Below are positions 46,585 through 57,753 of a DNA stretch of 64,000 nucleotides, in pieces. Under the pieces are notes generated by a model. The model saw nothing but the letters and a program-made list of their open reading frames with translations. It was not told the DNA's origin and ran no database searches. This DNA comes from Stachybotrys elegans. Lineage: Eukaryota > Ascomycota > Sordariomycetes > Hypocreales > Stachybotryaceae. Location: NCBI GenBank assembly GCA_020746835.1, contig JAGPNK010000002.1, positions 1,860,001 through 1,924,000 of the forward strand. The letters are read 5' to 3'. Position 1 is the first letter of the stretch. The number at the start of each line of letters is the position of its first letter. The position numbers and the translations under genes are program-made.

Positions 46585-47212
46585 TAGAGGCGCTGCGGTT
46601 CAGTTTGCGGAAGAAGAAAGAGGCAATAGCCAACCTGGAACAATAAATTAACCTTAATGGGCTTGCTGGGATGTAATAGGCATGTACAATGAGAAAACAA
46701 GAGGAACAAAGTGGGCAGTATAGTTACCTTTCCTTGGATAATACAACTCCTCATAATCCCACACGGCCCTGCTGTAAGGCGCATCAGACACGGGCCCAGG
46801 TGAACCATCTGATCTCTCAGCCTCTCGGCGCTTCTTACTTGGGAATGACTGGCTCATCGTGTTTCTGCTTACGGCTATCCGTCGACGAGAATGGTCGCAC
46901 AAGGCGTGGATAGCAGGCTGGATCAGGAGTGGCTGTAGGCAGATACCATGGCATCGGATGTCCGTAACAAGTCTTCGCACCATTCCCGAAAGCCAGATTC
47001 AGCCGCACCGGCCTTCCTCAGATCGAACCGCCCGCCCGTAGATCTCGCGATGGCGGATCTACCAGGGTTGGTTGCCAGAGTAGGGAATAGTGGTGAAGCA
47101 GGGTTGGCTGGGAATGTCGATCGATCCAAGACACAGACTTGAGAAGAGACAAACTTGAAGAGTGAGACTCTGAATTTTCTAAGTTTTTGTCATGGATACC
47201 TTGGAATTCCAT
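46550..47212 (-). CDS. Candidate spliced gene, 146 aa, unknown function
   Basis: Four minus-strand exons with GT/AG borders: 47212-47200, 47137-46947, 46848-46728 and 46665-46550. They join into 147 codons including TAA. The introns would be 62, 98 and 62 bp. The product reads smoothly: MEFQVCVLDRSTFPANPA, then RFDLRKAGAAESGFREWCED, SFPSKKRREAERSDGSPGPV, APYSRAVWDYEELYYPRK and a basic/hydrophobic C-terminus ending [12 protein letters not shown]. No family is recognised. The last exon overlaps the final exon of the multicopper oxidase in antisense, so one of the two ends may be wrong. The first 13-nt exon is the weakest part. Confidence 0.35.
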
Positions 47213-48428
47213 CAAGAATCAGACAGAGTCTTTGTTCCGTGAGCGCGGGGGGTCATGCGAAGATGCTTAACCTAGGCAGAACACAACATGCTGTCATCTC
47301 GAGACTTTCCCTGAATGGCAATTCATAATACTGCAACTCGAGTAAGCAATTTTCTCATCATGTGAAGTGGCTTAGATTCCCTGGCGCCTCATGAACCACG
47401 ACATGATACGGGTGGGTATAGACAGCTCGGCCGATTCTCCAGAGACACACCCCTTAAACGCCCAGCATGAGAAACAAACCCATCTGAGCTTGCTCCCTCA
47501 ATCAAGCTACCCGGGGCTGAGACCCCACGGACATCCCCATACTCTCTGCCAGCTTGTTAGCTCGTAGCGAGATCTCAGTCCGAGTCCGCGGTTCCCATCA
47601 GACAGGGCGTGGCATGTGGAGATGACTGAGAGACAAAGGTGCAATTCCCCTTGATTTTCGTTTCAATAGTGGCAGTAGGACACTTCGGAATCAATTCCAC
47701 CGTGGGGAATGCCCGGCTTGGCCGAGCTGAAAGGTGAGCATCGTGTGTCCTGTCTGCGTGAACAGGCAGGCTGGTGTGCCAGCTCAGACGTAGGAGGATG
47801 AGGCAAACAGACTCCCAGGCTCTGTTGCGCGAGTGGTTGAGCGTTTTGGATGCAGTGACTGTTATCCGGATCCAGTTTATGCATGTAAGGGGAGAGGGAG
47901 GGGACGGAGGGGGTGGGAGAAGAGTCTCAGCCGTATCCTATCCTGTTCAACCTCAACACAACAGCAGGCCGCCTCAACCAACCTCATCGTGCCCTGTCCA
48001 TGCACAACCAAGCTGACTGTCCGAGATATGGCCAACGCTTGCATGGGACTTTGCCAGGAATCCGATTGCCGTCCTTCGTATCGATTTGATCATCCTAGCC
48101 AGTCTCATCCCACCACAATGCGCGCGCCTCTCTCTCAGGTCCGGAGCCAACTCGCACGGAATAGATCTGGGGGGAGGGGCTGCTTGCATCAAGGCGGGTT
48201 GGAAGAGGGAGCCGCAGCCCCCTTTCAGGCTTTTGCGTAACGCACGCAGGGCAAAGGGGTGGGCGAGCTCGGGCGTGCTTGATGACTTCTACGTCATGGA
48301 AGAAAATGCCCTGCGTGAGGCGAGCTTTTGGTATATAACTCTGAGGATCTCTGTGGAAAATGAAGGAAGGAGGAGAAGACAAAAGTGTCCATGACATAGT
48401 CGTGGCTCAGTCTTGAAAACTCCTAAAG
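47213..48428. promoter_or_regulatory. Upstream region of the NR-PKS gene
   Basis: 1.2 kb without a supported gene. It should contain the PKS promoter. Short frames on both strands have no coding character. Confidence 0.5.
48332..48338 (+). promoter_or_regulatory. Probable TATA box of the NR-PKS gene
   Basis: TATATAA 97 bp upstream of the PKS ATG, in a region free of upstream ATGs after the element except one out of frame near the start. Inferred from position. Confidence 0.5.
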
Positions 48429-51400
48429 ATGGCTGATAAGATGAGCTTCCTCCTGTTTGGAGACTTTTCCCACGACACACACGCCTTGCTCGCCAACCTC
48501 TATCGCGACCAGAGCCTGGGCGTTCTTACCAAGTCCTTCATTGAAGAAGCGGGGCTTGCCTTGCGGGATGAAGTTGCGACAAGTGAAGCTCTGTTTGTCG
48601 GAGAGACTCCCTGCTTCCGGAGTATCAAGCAACTCAATGAAGCCTGCATCAAGGGCAACGTTGCCCATGGTGGCATTGGGGCTGCTCTTCTCACAACAGC
48701 ACAGCTCGCCGAATATATTGAGTAAGCAACTCTCCTCCCTCCCATCATCTCTAACAGCTACTGATGCGCTCTGGTAGCCGCGTTGAGAAGCATGGAGATA
48801 TAGCCTACCCGGGCAAATCCTACTCAATCGGCGTTGGCGTGGGCCAGGTCGCTGCGGGCGCGGCTGCCTGCGCACAGTCGCCATTGCAGATGCTGTCCGT
48901 TTCCGTGCAGGCTGTGAGATTGGCCTTCCGCCTCGGATCGCATGTGGAAGCGGTTGCACAGCAGTTCCACCAGGGCACCGTGAAGTCGGATGTGTGGACG
49001 CATCGGTACGTTGCAGTGGCAGAGGACCAGGCTCAGGCCAAGGTGGCCCGGTTCAATGCGTCCAAGGTATATCCATGACCATGCTCATCGAGGAGGATTC
49101 TTTTGCTGACGTGGAGCGAATAGGCACGGCCTCTTACCAACCAGGCGTACATCAGTGCAGTCCACCCAAGCTATGTTGAGGTATCGGGGCCTCCAAGAAC
49201 TCTACGAGACCTGCAACACCAGGGTGTTCTGGGAGTCACGCCCGTGGTCTCTGCCAAGCGCTGGCCGTATCACGCATCCCATCTGCATTCCTCTGCTGAC
49301 GTGGAGCGAATCCTCCATGGCCTTGAGGAGAGCCTCCCGAGCCAACCTGGGAGGCACTTGTTCATCTCGTCTAATGGGGAGACAGGCCTGCAGGAGCAAA
49401 GCACTTCGCTCTGGCGAGGTATCGTCAACGATTGCCTGTCCGCGGTAGTTGGCGTTCATCGAGTCCTCAGAAACTGCATCGAGGCGGCCGGGAGACACTC
49501 TGGCGGGCTCTGTTCGGTCAGCTCCTATGGCGCCGACGACTTCAGAGATACGTTGGTCCAGGTTCTGCGAGCCGAGACCGACTTGAGCATCTCTGTCAAT
49601 TCTCTGGCCGAGCCATCGTCTCCCCCATTGCCTGTGCCAAGTACTCGTTCCGGCTCCCGCTGCAAGCTTGCCATTGTGGGAATGTCGGGGAGATTCCCTG
49701 ATGCTGATAGCCATGAGGCACTCTGGGATCTGCTCTGCCAGGGGCTTGATGTGCATCGAAAGGTCCCCAAGGATCGATTCTCGCTAGATACTCATTACGA
49801 CCCAACCGGCAGGGCGATCAATACCACACACACGCCCTACGGGTGCTGGATCAAGAACCCGGGCCTCTTTGACCCTCGATTCTTCAACATGTCGCCGCGC
49901 GAGGCCCTGCAGACTGATCCGATGCAGCGTCTTGCCATCGCCACGGCGTACGAAGCCCTCGAGATGGCCGGCTATGTCCCCAACCGTACACCGTCCACTC
50001 GCTTGGACAGAATCGGAACTTTCTACGGCCAGACCTCTGATGACTGGCGAGAGATCAACGCGGCGCAGGATATCGACACATACTTCATCACCGGGGGTGT
50101 CCGCGCCTTTGGGCCAGGCCGGATCAACTACCACTTTGGGTTCAGCGGACCGAGTCTGAGTATCGACACGGCGTGCTCCTCGAGCGCTGCGGCGCTGCAG
50201 GTGGCTTGCACATCGTTGTGGGCGCGGGAGTGCGATACTGCCGTCGTTGGCGGTCTCTCGGTTCTGGGCAACCCCGACATCTTCTGTGGATTAAGCCGTG
50301 GCCAGTTCCTCTCCAAGACGGGGCCTTGCGCGACATTTGACAATGCAGCAGACGGCTACTGCAGGGCTGACGGATGCGCCTCAGTCATTGTCAAGCGTCT
50401 CGATGATGCGCTCGAGGACAGGGACAATGTGCTTGCGGTAATCCTGGGAACGGCGACGAATCACTCGGCCGACGCCATCTCCATTACGCACCCCCACGGT
50501 CCAACGCAATCCGCGCTGTCTTCTGCCATCCTTGAGGACGCAGGAGTCGATCCCACAGACGTCGACTATGTCGAAATGCACGGTACCGGCACCCAGGCTG
50601 GCGATGGGACAGAGATGGTGTCGGTGACGAGCGTCTTTGCGCCGGCAGACAAGAAGCGCCCAGCTGACCGACCGCTCTATCTCGGGGCTATCAAATCCAA
50701 TGTCGGCCACGGAGAGGCTGCTTCTGGTGTGACGGCGCTCTGCAAAGTCCTCTTGATGTTTCAGAAGAACCTCATACCTCCGCACGTCGGCATCAAGGCG
50801 GGCTCCATCATGAACACGACATTTCCCAAGGACCTGTCGGAGCGAAACGTAAACATTGCATTCCACTTGACGCCCTTCAAGAGAAGCGATGGCAGGCCTA
50901 GACGTGTGTTTGTCAACAACTTCAGCGCGGCTGGCGGCAACACGGGACTCCTTCTCGAGGACAGCCCTGCTCGGCAGGAATGCCAGCCTGATCCCCGGGG
51001 GACGCACATCATCGCCATCACGGCCAAGTCCAAGTCTTCCATGATACGCAATGCCGAGAGACTCGTCGACTGGATGAGGCAGCACCCTCAGACGCCGGTG
51101 TCGCACGTGGCATACACGACGACGGCGCGGAGAATCCAGCATCACTGGAGACTCAACGTGACAGCATCGAGCCTTGCTGAAGCAGAGGCTGCTATCCAGG
51201 AAAAGCTGGCCTCGAGAGACAGCCTAGTTCCTCCTGTCGCGGCAAACGGAAAGAAGCAGCAGATCGCCTTCCTATTTACTGGCCAAGGGTCCCACTATGT
51301 CGGCATGGGGCAGGAGCTATACGCCCACTGCTCCGTCTTCCGCAAAGCCATCGATAGCTTCAACGACATTGCACGTCTCCATGGATTCCCCTCTTTCTTG

Positions 51401-54400
51401 TCCCTGCTCGACGGCAGTGCTCGAGATCTGGACGGGCTGTCCCCCGTTCAGGCGCAGCTTGGCCTCTGCTGCCTGGAGATGGCACTCGCACGTCTGTGGG
51501 CGTCTTGGGGCGTGCAACCTGACGTTGTGGTTGGCCATTCTCTGGGCGAGTATGCCGCTCTTCACGCTGCCGGAGTCTTGAGTGCAAGTGATACCATCTT
51601 CCTTGTCGGCAAGCGAGCCGAGCTGCTTGTCGACAAGTGCACGCCTGGTACTCACGCCATGCTTGCCGTCCAGGGGCCGCTTGACTCCGTCATGGCGGCA
51701 CTAGATTCGCATACCGATATCGATGTTGCCTGCATCAACAGTCCTCGCGAGACTGTGCTGAGCGGGAAGTCTGAAAAGACAGCTGAGGTTTCGGCGCAAC
51801 TGGCAGAGGGAGGATTCAAGTGCACCAAGCTTAATGTGCCCTTTGCGTTCCACTCGGCTCAAGTCGAGCCCATCCTCGAAGAATTCGAGGCGCTGGGCAG
51901 CAATATACACTTCTCCAAGCCCACCAAGGCCATTATCTCGCCTATGCTCGGCCGGCCACTTGGAGATGAGGAGATCGCAGCTGATTATCTCAGAAAGCAT
52001 GCACGTGAAGCTGTAGACTTCTGCGGCAGCATCGAGGCCAGTCGACAGTCTGGCATCATCGACGACAAGACGCTCTGGATCGAAGTTGGTCCCCATCCCG
52101 TCTGCACGAACCTCATCAAGGCCACTCTTAGCCCGTCCACGGCTGCAGCCGCATCTCTTCGACGCAACAAGTCTGCCTTTGAGATCCTCAGCACCAGTCT
52201 CTGCAGCTTGCATAGTGCCGGACTTGACATCAACTGGAACGAGTTTCACAAAGACTTTGCCGATTCTACGAGACTTCTGGACCTACCAGCCTACTCGTTT
52301 GATGATAAGAACTACTGGATTCAGTATGAGGGAGATTGGTGTCTGACCAAGGGTAGACAGCCTACTCCTGTGCTAGAGGACACCAAGCCGGTAAAGCCTA
52401 CGCTCTCAACGCCTTCTGTTCATGGCGTAGTCAAGGAGGAGGTCGACGGTGAGACGGTGCGGGTAGAGACAGAGACTGACCTCTCTCGGGAGGATATCAA
52501 GGCCGCTGTCACAGGACACTTGTGCAATGGAACGCCATTGTGCCCGTCCTCCCTGTATGCCGATATGGCCATGACAGTCTCAGACTACGCCTACAAGCTT
52601 CTGCGGCCTGAACAAGACATTGGCCTCAATGTCGCCGATATGGAGGTACCAAAGACATTGATCTATGACGACTCAAAGGGCCCTCAAATTCTGCACTGTC
52701 TTGTCGTGGCCAACGTAGCCACAGGCACCGCGGACGTGTCCTTTTTCGTCGACCAGGGCACGTCTCGAACTACACACGCCACATGTAGAGTCCTATTTGG
52801 CGACAAGGAAGCTTGGAGTAACGACTTCGAGAAGGTACATTACCTCATCCACTCCCGTGTCGACTCGCTCCTCGCAGACGAAAAGACTGGCAAGGCATCC
52901 AAGATTGGCCGCGGTCTGGCCTACAAGCTTTTCACAGCCCTGGTGGACTATAGCAAGCGCTATCAGGGCATGCAAGAGGTTATTCTCGACAGTGAGCTCT
53001 GCGAGGCGACTGCCAAGGTGTCCCTTCAGACGAACGAGGACGACGAGAGCTTCTTCTTCAACCCATTCTGGATCGACAGCACGGCACACATCTCTGGTTT
53101 CATCATCAACGGAACAGATGCCGTCGATTCCCGCGAGCAAGTGTTTGTCTCCCACGGTTGGGGTTCTCTCAGGTTCGTCGAGAAGCTGTCCAGCAGCAAA
53201 CAATACCGCTCCTATGTCCGGATGCAGCCCATCAAAGGCACGAAGATGATGTCAGGAGATGTCTACGTCTTCCACGACGACCGCATCATTGGCATCGTGG
53301 GAGACTTGCGCTTCCAGTCCATCCCCAGAAAGGTCCTCAACGTCGTCCTCCCACCGCGCGGTAGCGCTGCAGTGGCACCGGTACCCAAGAAGGCCTTGCC
53401 GAGTTCCTCGGAGCCTCGCAAAACTTCTCCGACTGTCCCCGATGAAGCCTCAAAGCGCATCACCACGGAGAACTTGGGTGCCGTCAACGCCAAGCTCACT
53501 CGGTCCATTACGGCGTCGTTCCTGGAGATTCTCAAGACAGAGATTGGCTGCGAGGCCGACGAGCTCGTGGACAATATTGCCTTTGCCGATCTTGGTTGCG
53601 ACTCTCTGATGGCCCTGACTGTGAGCGGCAGGATGCGCGAGGAGCTCGACATCGACGTCGACTCGCATGCCTTCCTTGAGCACCAGACCATCGGCGAATT
53701 CAAGCAGTTCCTCATCGCTTTCGAGCCCCAGGGCGCTGCGCCGCCTCTCCTGCGCCGCGAATCTACAGGCAAAGTGTCCAGCGCGAGCGCCTCGACTGGC
53801 TTCGCGTCTGATTCTGGACTTGATGCCGACTCAGCCATTACCACGCCTACCAATGAGAGCGATGACATGTCTCTGAAACCCGAACCCGCTGGATCGACGG
53901 AGCTTCGTGATGTAGTCCGCAGTACTATCGCACGAGAGATTGGTGTCGATGTGGAGGAGATTGTAGCTGCCCCCGACTTGACCGCATTGGGTGTCGATTC
54001 GCTCATGGCTCTCACCATCTCAGGCCACCTCCGTGAGACGACAGACCTTGATCTTCCAGGCGATTTGTTCAGCACTGGACGCTCTCTGGCTGACATTGAG
54101 AAGATTCTCGGAGTCGGCTCTCCAAAGCCTGAGCAGCGGAATGGTCTCATGGTAACACCCGCAGCCCGGGTCATCAACACGCATCCCGGAAACACGACGG
54201 CCACCATCTACAAGCCCCCACCCCCGACTGAGATTGTCGACGACTTTCCGCACCGTAAGGCCAAATCGATCCTTCTGCAGGGAAGTATCCGCAATGCCAC
54301 ACGGAACCTATTTATGCTGCCCGACGGAGGGGGCTCCTCGCTGTCCTACGGTCACATTGGCAAGATTCTCCCCGAGTGGGCCGTCTGGGGCCTGTTTTCG

Positions 54401-55089
54401 CCCTTTATGAAGACTCCAAGAGAGTTCAACTGCGGTGTCTATGGTATTGCGGCCAAGTTTATTGAGGAGATGAAGAACCGCCAGCCTGTTGGTCCGTATG
54501 CGCTCGCGGGCTGGTCTGCCGGTGGCGTCGTCGCATACGAGATGGTCAACCAGCTCACGCGCGCGGGTGAAGTTGTCGACAAGCTCATCCTGATTGACTC
54601 GCCCTGCCCTGTCATCATTGAGCCTCTGCCCAACGGCCTCCATGCCTGGTTTGCAGAGATTGGGATCCTGGGCGAGGATAACGCCGAGAACAACAAAAAG
54701 ATTCCCGACTGGCTCCTCCCGCACTTCGAGTCGAGTATCAAGGCTCTCTCTAACTACACGGCCGTCCCCATCCCCCGCGACAAGTGCCCTCAGGTCACCG
54801 CCATCTGGTGCGAGGACGGCGTCTGCAAGAACCCGCAAGACCCCCGTCCGGACCCTTACCCGACGGGTCACGCCCTGTTTCTTCTGGACAACCGTGTCGA
54901 CTTTGGGCCCAACCGCTGGGATGAATACCTCGACATTGACAAGATACAGACACGACGCATGCCGGGTAACCACTTTAGCATGATGACTGGAGATTTGGTG
55001 AGAATTCCCCGCGTTGGTGGAAAAATAGGAGCTGACTCTCGCAGGCGAAACATCTCGGTGTCTTCATGAACGAAGCTCTCGCGGCTTGA
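48429..55089 (+). CDS. Non-reducing polyketide synthase SAT-KS-MAT-PT-ACP-ACP-TE (pigment type)
   Basis: 2159-aa iterative type I PKS from four exons: 48429-48721, 48778-49066, 49145-54997 and 55045-55089. Domain order and key residues are as follows. SAT-like domain, ~1-365. KS with C538 (DTACSSS), H673 (EMHGTGT) and H716 (NVGHGEA). MAT with S993 (GHSLGEYAA) and H1097. PT with H1319 (TGHLCNGTPLCPSSLY) and D1505. ACP1 with S1681 (LGCDSLM). ACP2 with S1813 (LGVDSLM). TE/Claisen cyclase with S1985 (GWSAGG) and H2137 (PGNHFS). There is no KR, DH or ER. This architecture makes naphthalene, naphthopyrone or related aromatic pigments (PksP/wA type). In the SAT domain the expected GxCxG is G116-V-G-V-G120, so the nucleophile is missing. 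The neighbouring oxidase and SDR fit a pigment pathway. All joins are in frame. Confidence 0.96.
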
Positions 55090-55758
55090 TGCACGACTTG
55101 TCTGTTTTATGGTTACAAGTCTGGGAATTGCCTTTTGCTAGTATTAGATAGCGTACTTTGCATTTGAGTCGTACAGGTCAAGAGACCAAGTAATGAATGA
55201 TATATGATTTTATGGTCAATGTTATCCTTTTACTTGAGTGATCGCGTTCGCCAGTATGTAAATTGCACATTAGAGCAGATCCACGAGAGCAACAGATTTT
55301 ATCTCGTTTCTGGTTCTATGCTTGTGCTAAAGCATAAGCCTTGTCCTCTGTCTAGTCGATAAACGAGGTGCGATTAAAGGAATTCGCAAAATCCCTTCAT
55401 ATCCACAGTCTTTGATCTCATGTTTTGTTGTTGTTCGTTGATTCATATGGCATCTGTGTCTGCTCAGAAGAAACAGCATTGTAACGGTATTTCAGCCCAT
55501 CGCACTATTGCCAGATGCTTCAGAACCAAGAGAAGCAGATGCTCAAGAATAAGAGCAGCTGTAAGTTGGCCGGCAAGATAGTATCACAGGTCATTCCAAT
55601 GTCAAGATGCATCCGCAACAATGTGTATTTTCAGATTTATATGCCCCTTGATTAATCAATACCATTCTCCTCGCTCGCTACATGATTTCGCCGTGGAATC
55701 CCCAGCCCATGCACCGAACCATCTTCACCCGAGCAGGCAAATATGCACCGCGAGACAC
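55090..55758. other. Intergenic, convergent 3' ends of PKS and SDR
   Basis: 669 bp, AT-rich relative to the genes. It contains the 3' untranslated regions of the PKS and the SDR. No other feature is seen. Confidence 0.6.
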
Positions 55759-56686
55759 TTAGGTCATGGATCCGCCAGTCAGCTTGATGACCTGGCCTAC
55801 AGAAAAACGTCAGTCTCGCTCTTCTATACCTCCAGGGGCAAGGAGTATACTTACCGTTGATCCACTCCGACTCAGGCAGGCAGAGGATGGAGACGGCCTT
55901 GCCAATGTCCGCGGGGACGCCGACGCGCTTCAGTGGGCACATGTTGGCGAGGCCCTCGTCGATAATGTCCATGGGCATGCCCTGGTAGCCGCCGGGGACG
56001 TAGTGCCACGAGTTCTCGTCGTACATGTCCGTCTTGACGCCGCCGGGGGCGATGGCGTTTACGGTGATGCCCTTGGCGCCGCAGTCGACGGAGAAGGCGC
56101 GCGTGAAGCCCTCGACGGCGGCCTTGCTGCCGGCGTAGAGGGCGTGGTCGGGGATGCCCGTCATGGTGGCGGCGACGGAGCTCGTGAGGAAGATGCGGCC
56201 GCCGCGGCCGCAGAAGCGCAGGGCCTGCTGGGCGACGAAGAACTGGCCGCGGCAGTTGAGGCCGAAGACGCGGTCGAAGAGCTCCTGCGTCACGTCCTCC
56301 TCCGGGCACCACACCTCGGTGCCCGAGTTGGACACGACGAAGTCGATGCGGCCGAAGCGCGAGTTGACGCGCTCAAACAGGTCGATGACCTGCTCGGGCC
56401 GGCTGACGTCGGCCTTCATGGCGCAGCTCTGCGCGCTGCCCTGCTTGACCAGCTGCGCGACGACCTGCTCGGCTGCGCCCGCGCTGTGCGCGTAGTTGAC
56501 GACGACGGTGCAGCCCTTCTTGCCCAGCTCCAGCGCGATGCCGCGGCCGATGCCGCGCCCCGCGCCCGTCACGACGGCGACTTTGTCCGTGAAGGGGCGC
56601 GCGGGGTCGGCGGGCGCAGGAGACTCATCGTGCTTGGGCTGTTGGCTCAGCGCCGAGAGGGTTTCGGTGACGGCGGCGGGGGCCAT
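55759..56686 (-). CDS. Short-chain reductase, polyhydroxynaphthalene reductase type
   Basis: 289-aa classical SDR from two minus-strand exons, 56686-55855 and 55796-55759. The NADP(H) motif TGAGRGIG (40-47), SNSG (119-122), the catalytic S169/S170, and Y184-x3-K188 (YAGSK) are present. The segments NAIAPGGVKTDMYDENSWHY and CPLKRVGVPADIGKAVSIL and the C-terminus VIKLTGGSMT match tri/tetrahydroxynaphthalene and versicolorin reductases. Those enzymes reduce aromatic polyketide phenols in melanin or aflatoxin-type pathways. Convergence with the NR-PKS supports a role in its pathway. The first ~30 residues are a disordered Ala/Pro-rich extension. Which naphthol is the substrate cannot be told from sequence. 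The long plus-strand frame at 55766-56740 is an antisense shadow. Confidence 0.92.
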
Positions 56687-56833
56687 GGCTTCAGAGAGGG
56701 CGGGGGGAGCTGGCGAGAGGATGATGTTGTTGATGTTTGAAGGTTTGGTATGGGAAGTAAGTAGAGAGATGATGGGAAGATGATGCTTGTTCGAGATGGC
56801 TGATGAGGCAGCAGATGTCGTTCCCGGCTCATC

Positions 56834-56840
56834 ACTTATA
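56834..56840 (-). promoter_or_regulatory. Probable TATA box of the SDR gene
   Basis: TATAAGT on the minus strand, 148 bp upstream of the SDR ATG. Inferred from position and sequence only. Confidence 0.45.
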
Positions 56841-57071
56841 TCGCAGTTTTTGCCCAGCTTTCACGCCAAGCTCGAAGCCATCGTGAAGCGAGCTCCGGAT
56901 CCCCCAACGACCACGACCTCGTATACCTCAGTCCACCAATGTCTCCAGGCCCAATGTCCGGGCCGCTTCGGAGATCCCCCACAGCATCGGATAGCAGGTT
57001 CTCTGAGGGGCCCTCCATCGGGTGCGACCCCGTGGAGTATGGGAGGGAAAGCGTTGGGGCGGCGGTGAAAA

Positions 57072-57086
57072 GGGGGGGGGGGGGGG
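57072..57086 (+). repeat. Homopolymer of 15 G
   Basis: Fifteen consecutive G followed by TGGGGG. It could form a G-quadruplex and is prone to length errors in sequencing. It lies in non-coding DNA. Confidence 0.9.
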
Positions 57087-57753
57087 TGGGGGTTGGATGT
57101 CGCGTTGCACGGCATCCTCAGACCCCTCCGGATGTCCGGACTGCCCAGGTGGCTGTCTCCGTGGCAAGCCCCAGCATTCGCGAATTGGGGCCGGCCGGGG
57201 GGATGGATATAAATGGATTTCAGCTGGACAGAAAAGCTGCAAGAGAGCGGGTTCTCTGCGATATTCAGAAGCTTCTCGTCACTGCTTCCCTCATTGTGTG
57301 CTTTGCTGGTTTGTTGGGCATTGGCGGCATATGCATGCATAGCTCAGGCTGGCTTCAGCTGAACCAGCGCAGCTCTCCGTGATATGGCCATTCTTCCCTG
57401 GTCAGACTTCTTGCGTTGTCATGTGCAGAGCCAGGCATCTGGGCAAGTCCAGATGGGCTTGACAGAGTTGCTGCTGTGTGGGTGAAGGAGTATGGAGACG
57501 GGCAGCAGACATCGCCGGTTTAGTGCCGCAGATCACTGGAGAGGCGTTACATCATCTTGCTGTTTTGACATCACCTCTAAACGCTCATTGGTGTGGTAAA
57601 ATATCCTCAAATGACAAGCTATGTAAATCGATGCTTTCTATAGCAACAATATGATGCCCATACCCAATACCTGCGCCAGTGCGTTACTACCAATTCGTCA
57701 TGACTCCTCTTCTAACCGGCATTGTTACGCCCTCCTTGACCCATAGCCGCCGC

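Larger units (their letters stand above)
56687..57753. promoter_or_regulatory. SDR promoter and 3' flank of glutamine synthetase
   Basis: 1.07 kb between the SDR start and the glutamine synthetase stop. It contains a probable SDR TATA element at 56834-56840 and a 15-G tract at 57072-57086. Small plus-strand frames around 56939-57382 have no recognisable content. Confidence 0.5.

Noticed and set aside
53263..54207. 314-aa minus-strand open frame, and others inside the PKS
   Set aside because: Antisense shadows of the PKS coding sequence, without any domain.
55766..56740. 324-aa plus-strand open frame
   Set aside because: Antisense to the SDR. Composition is Ala/Asp/Gly/Val-rich, as expected from GC-rich codons read backwards.
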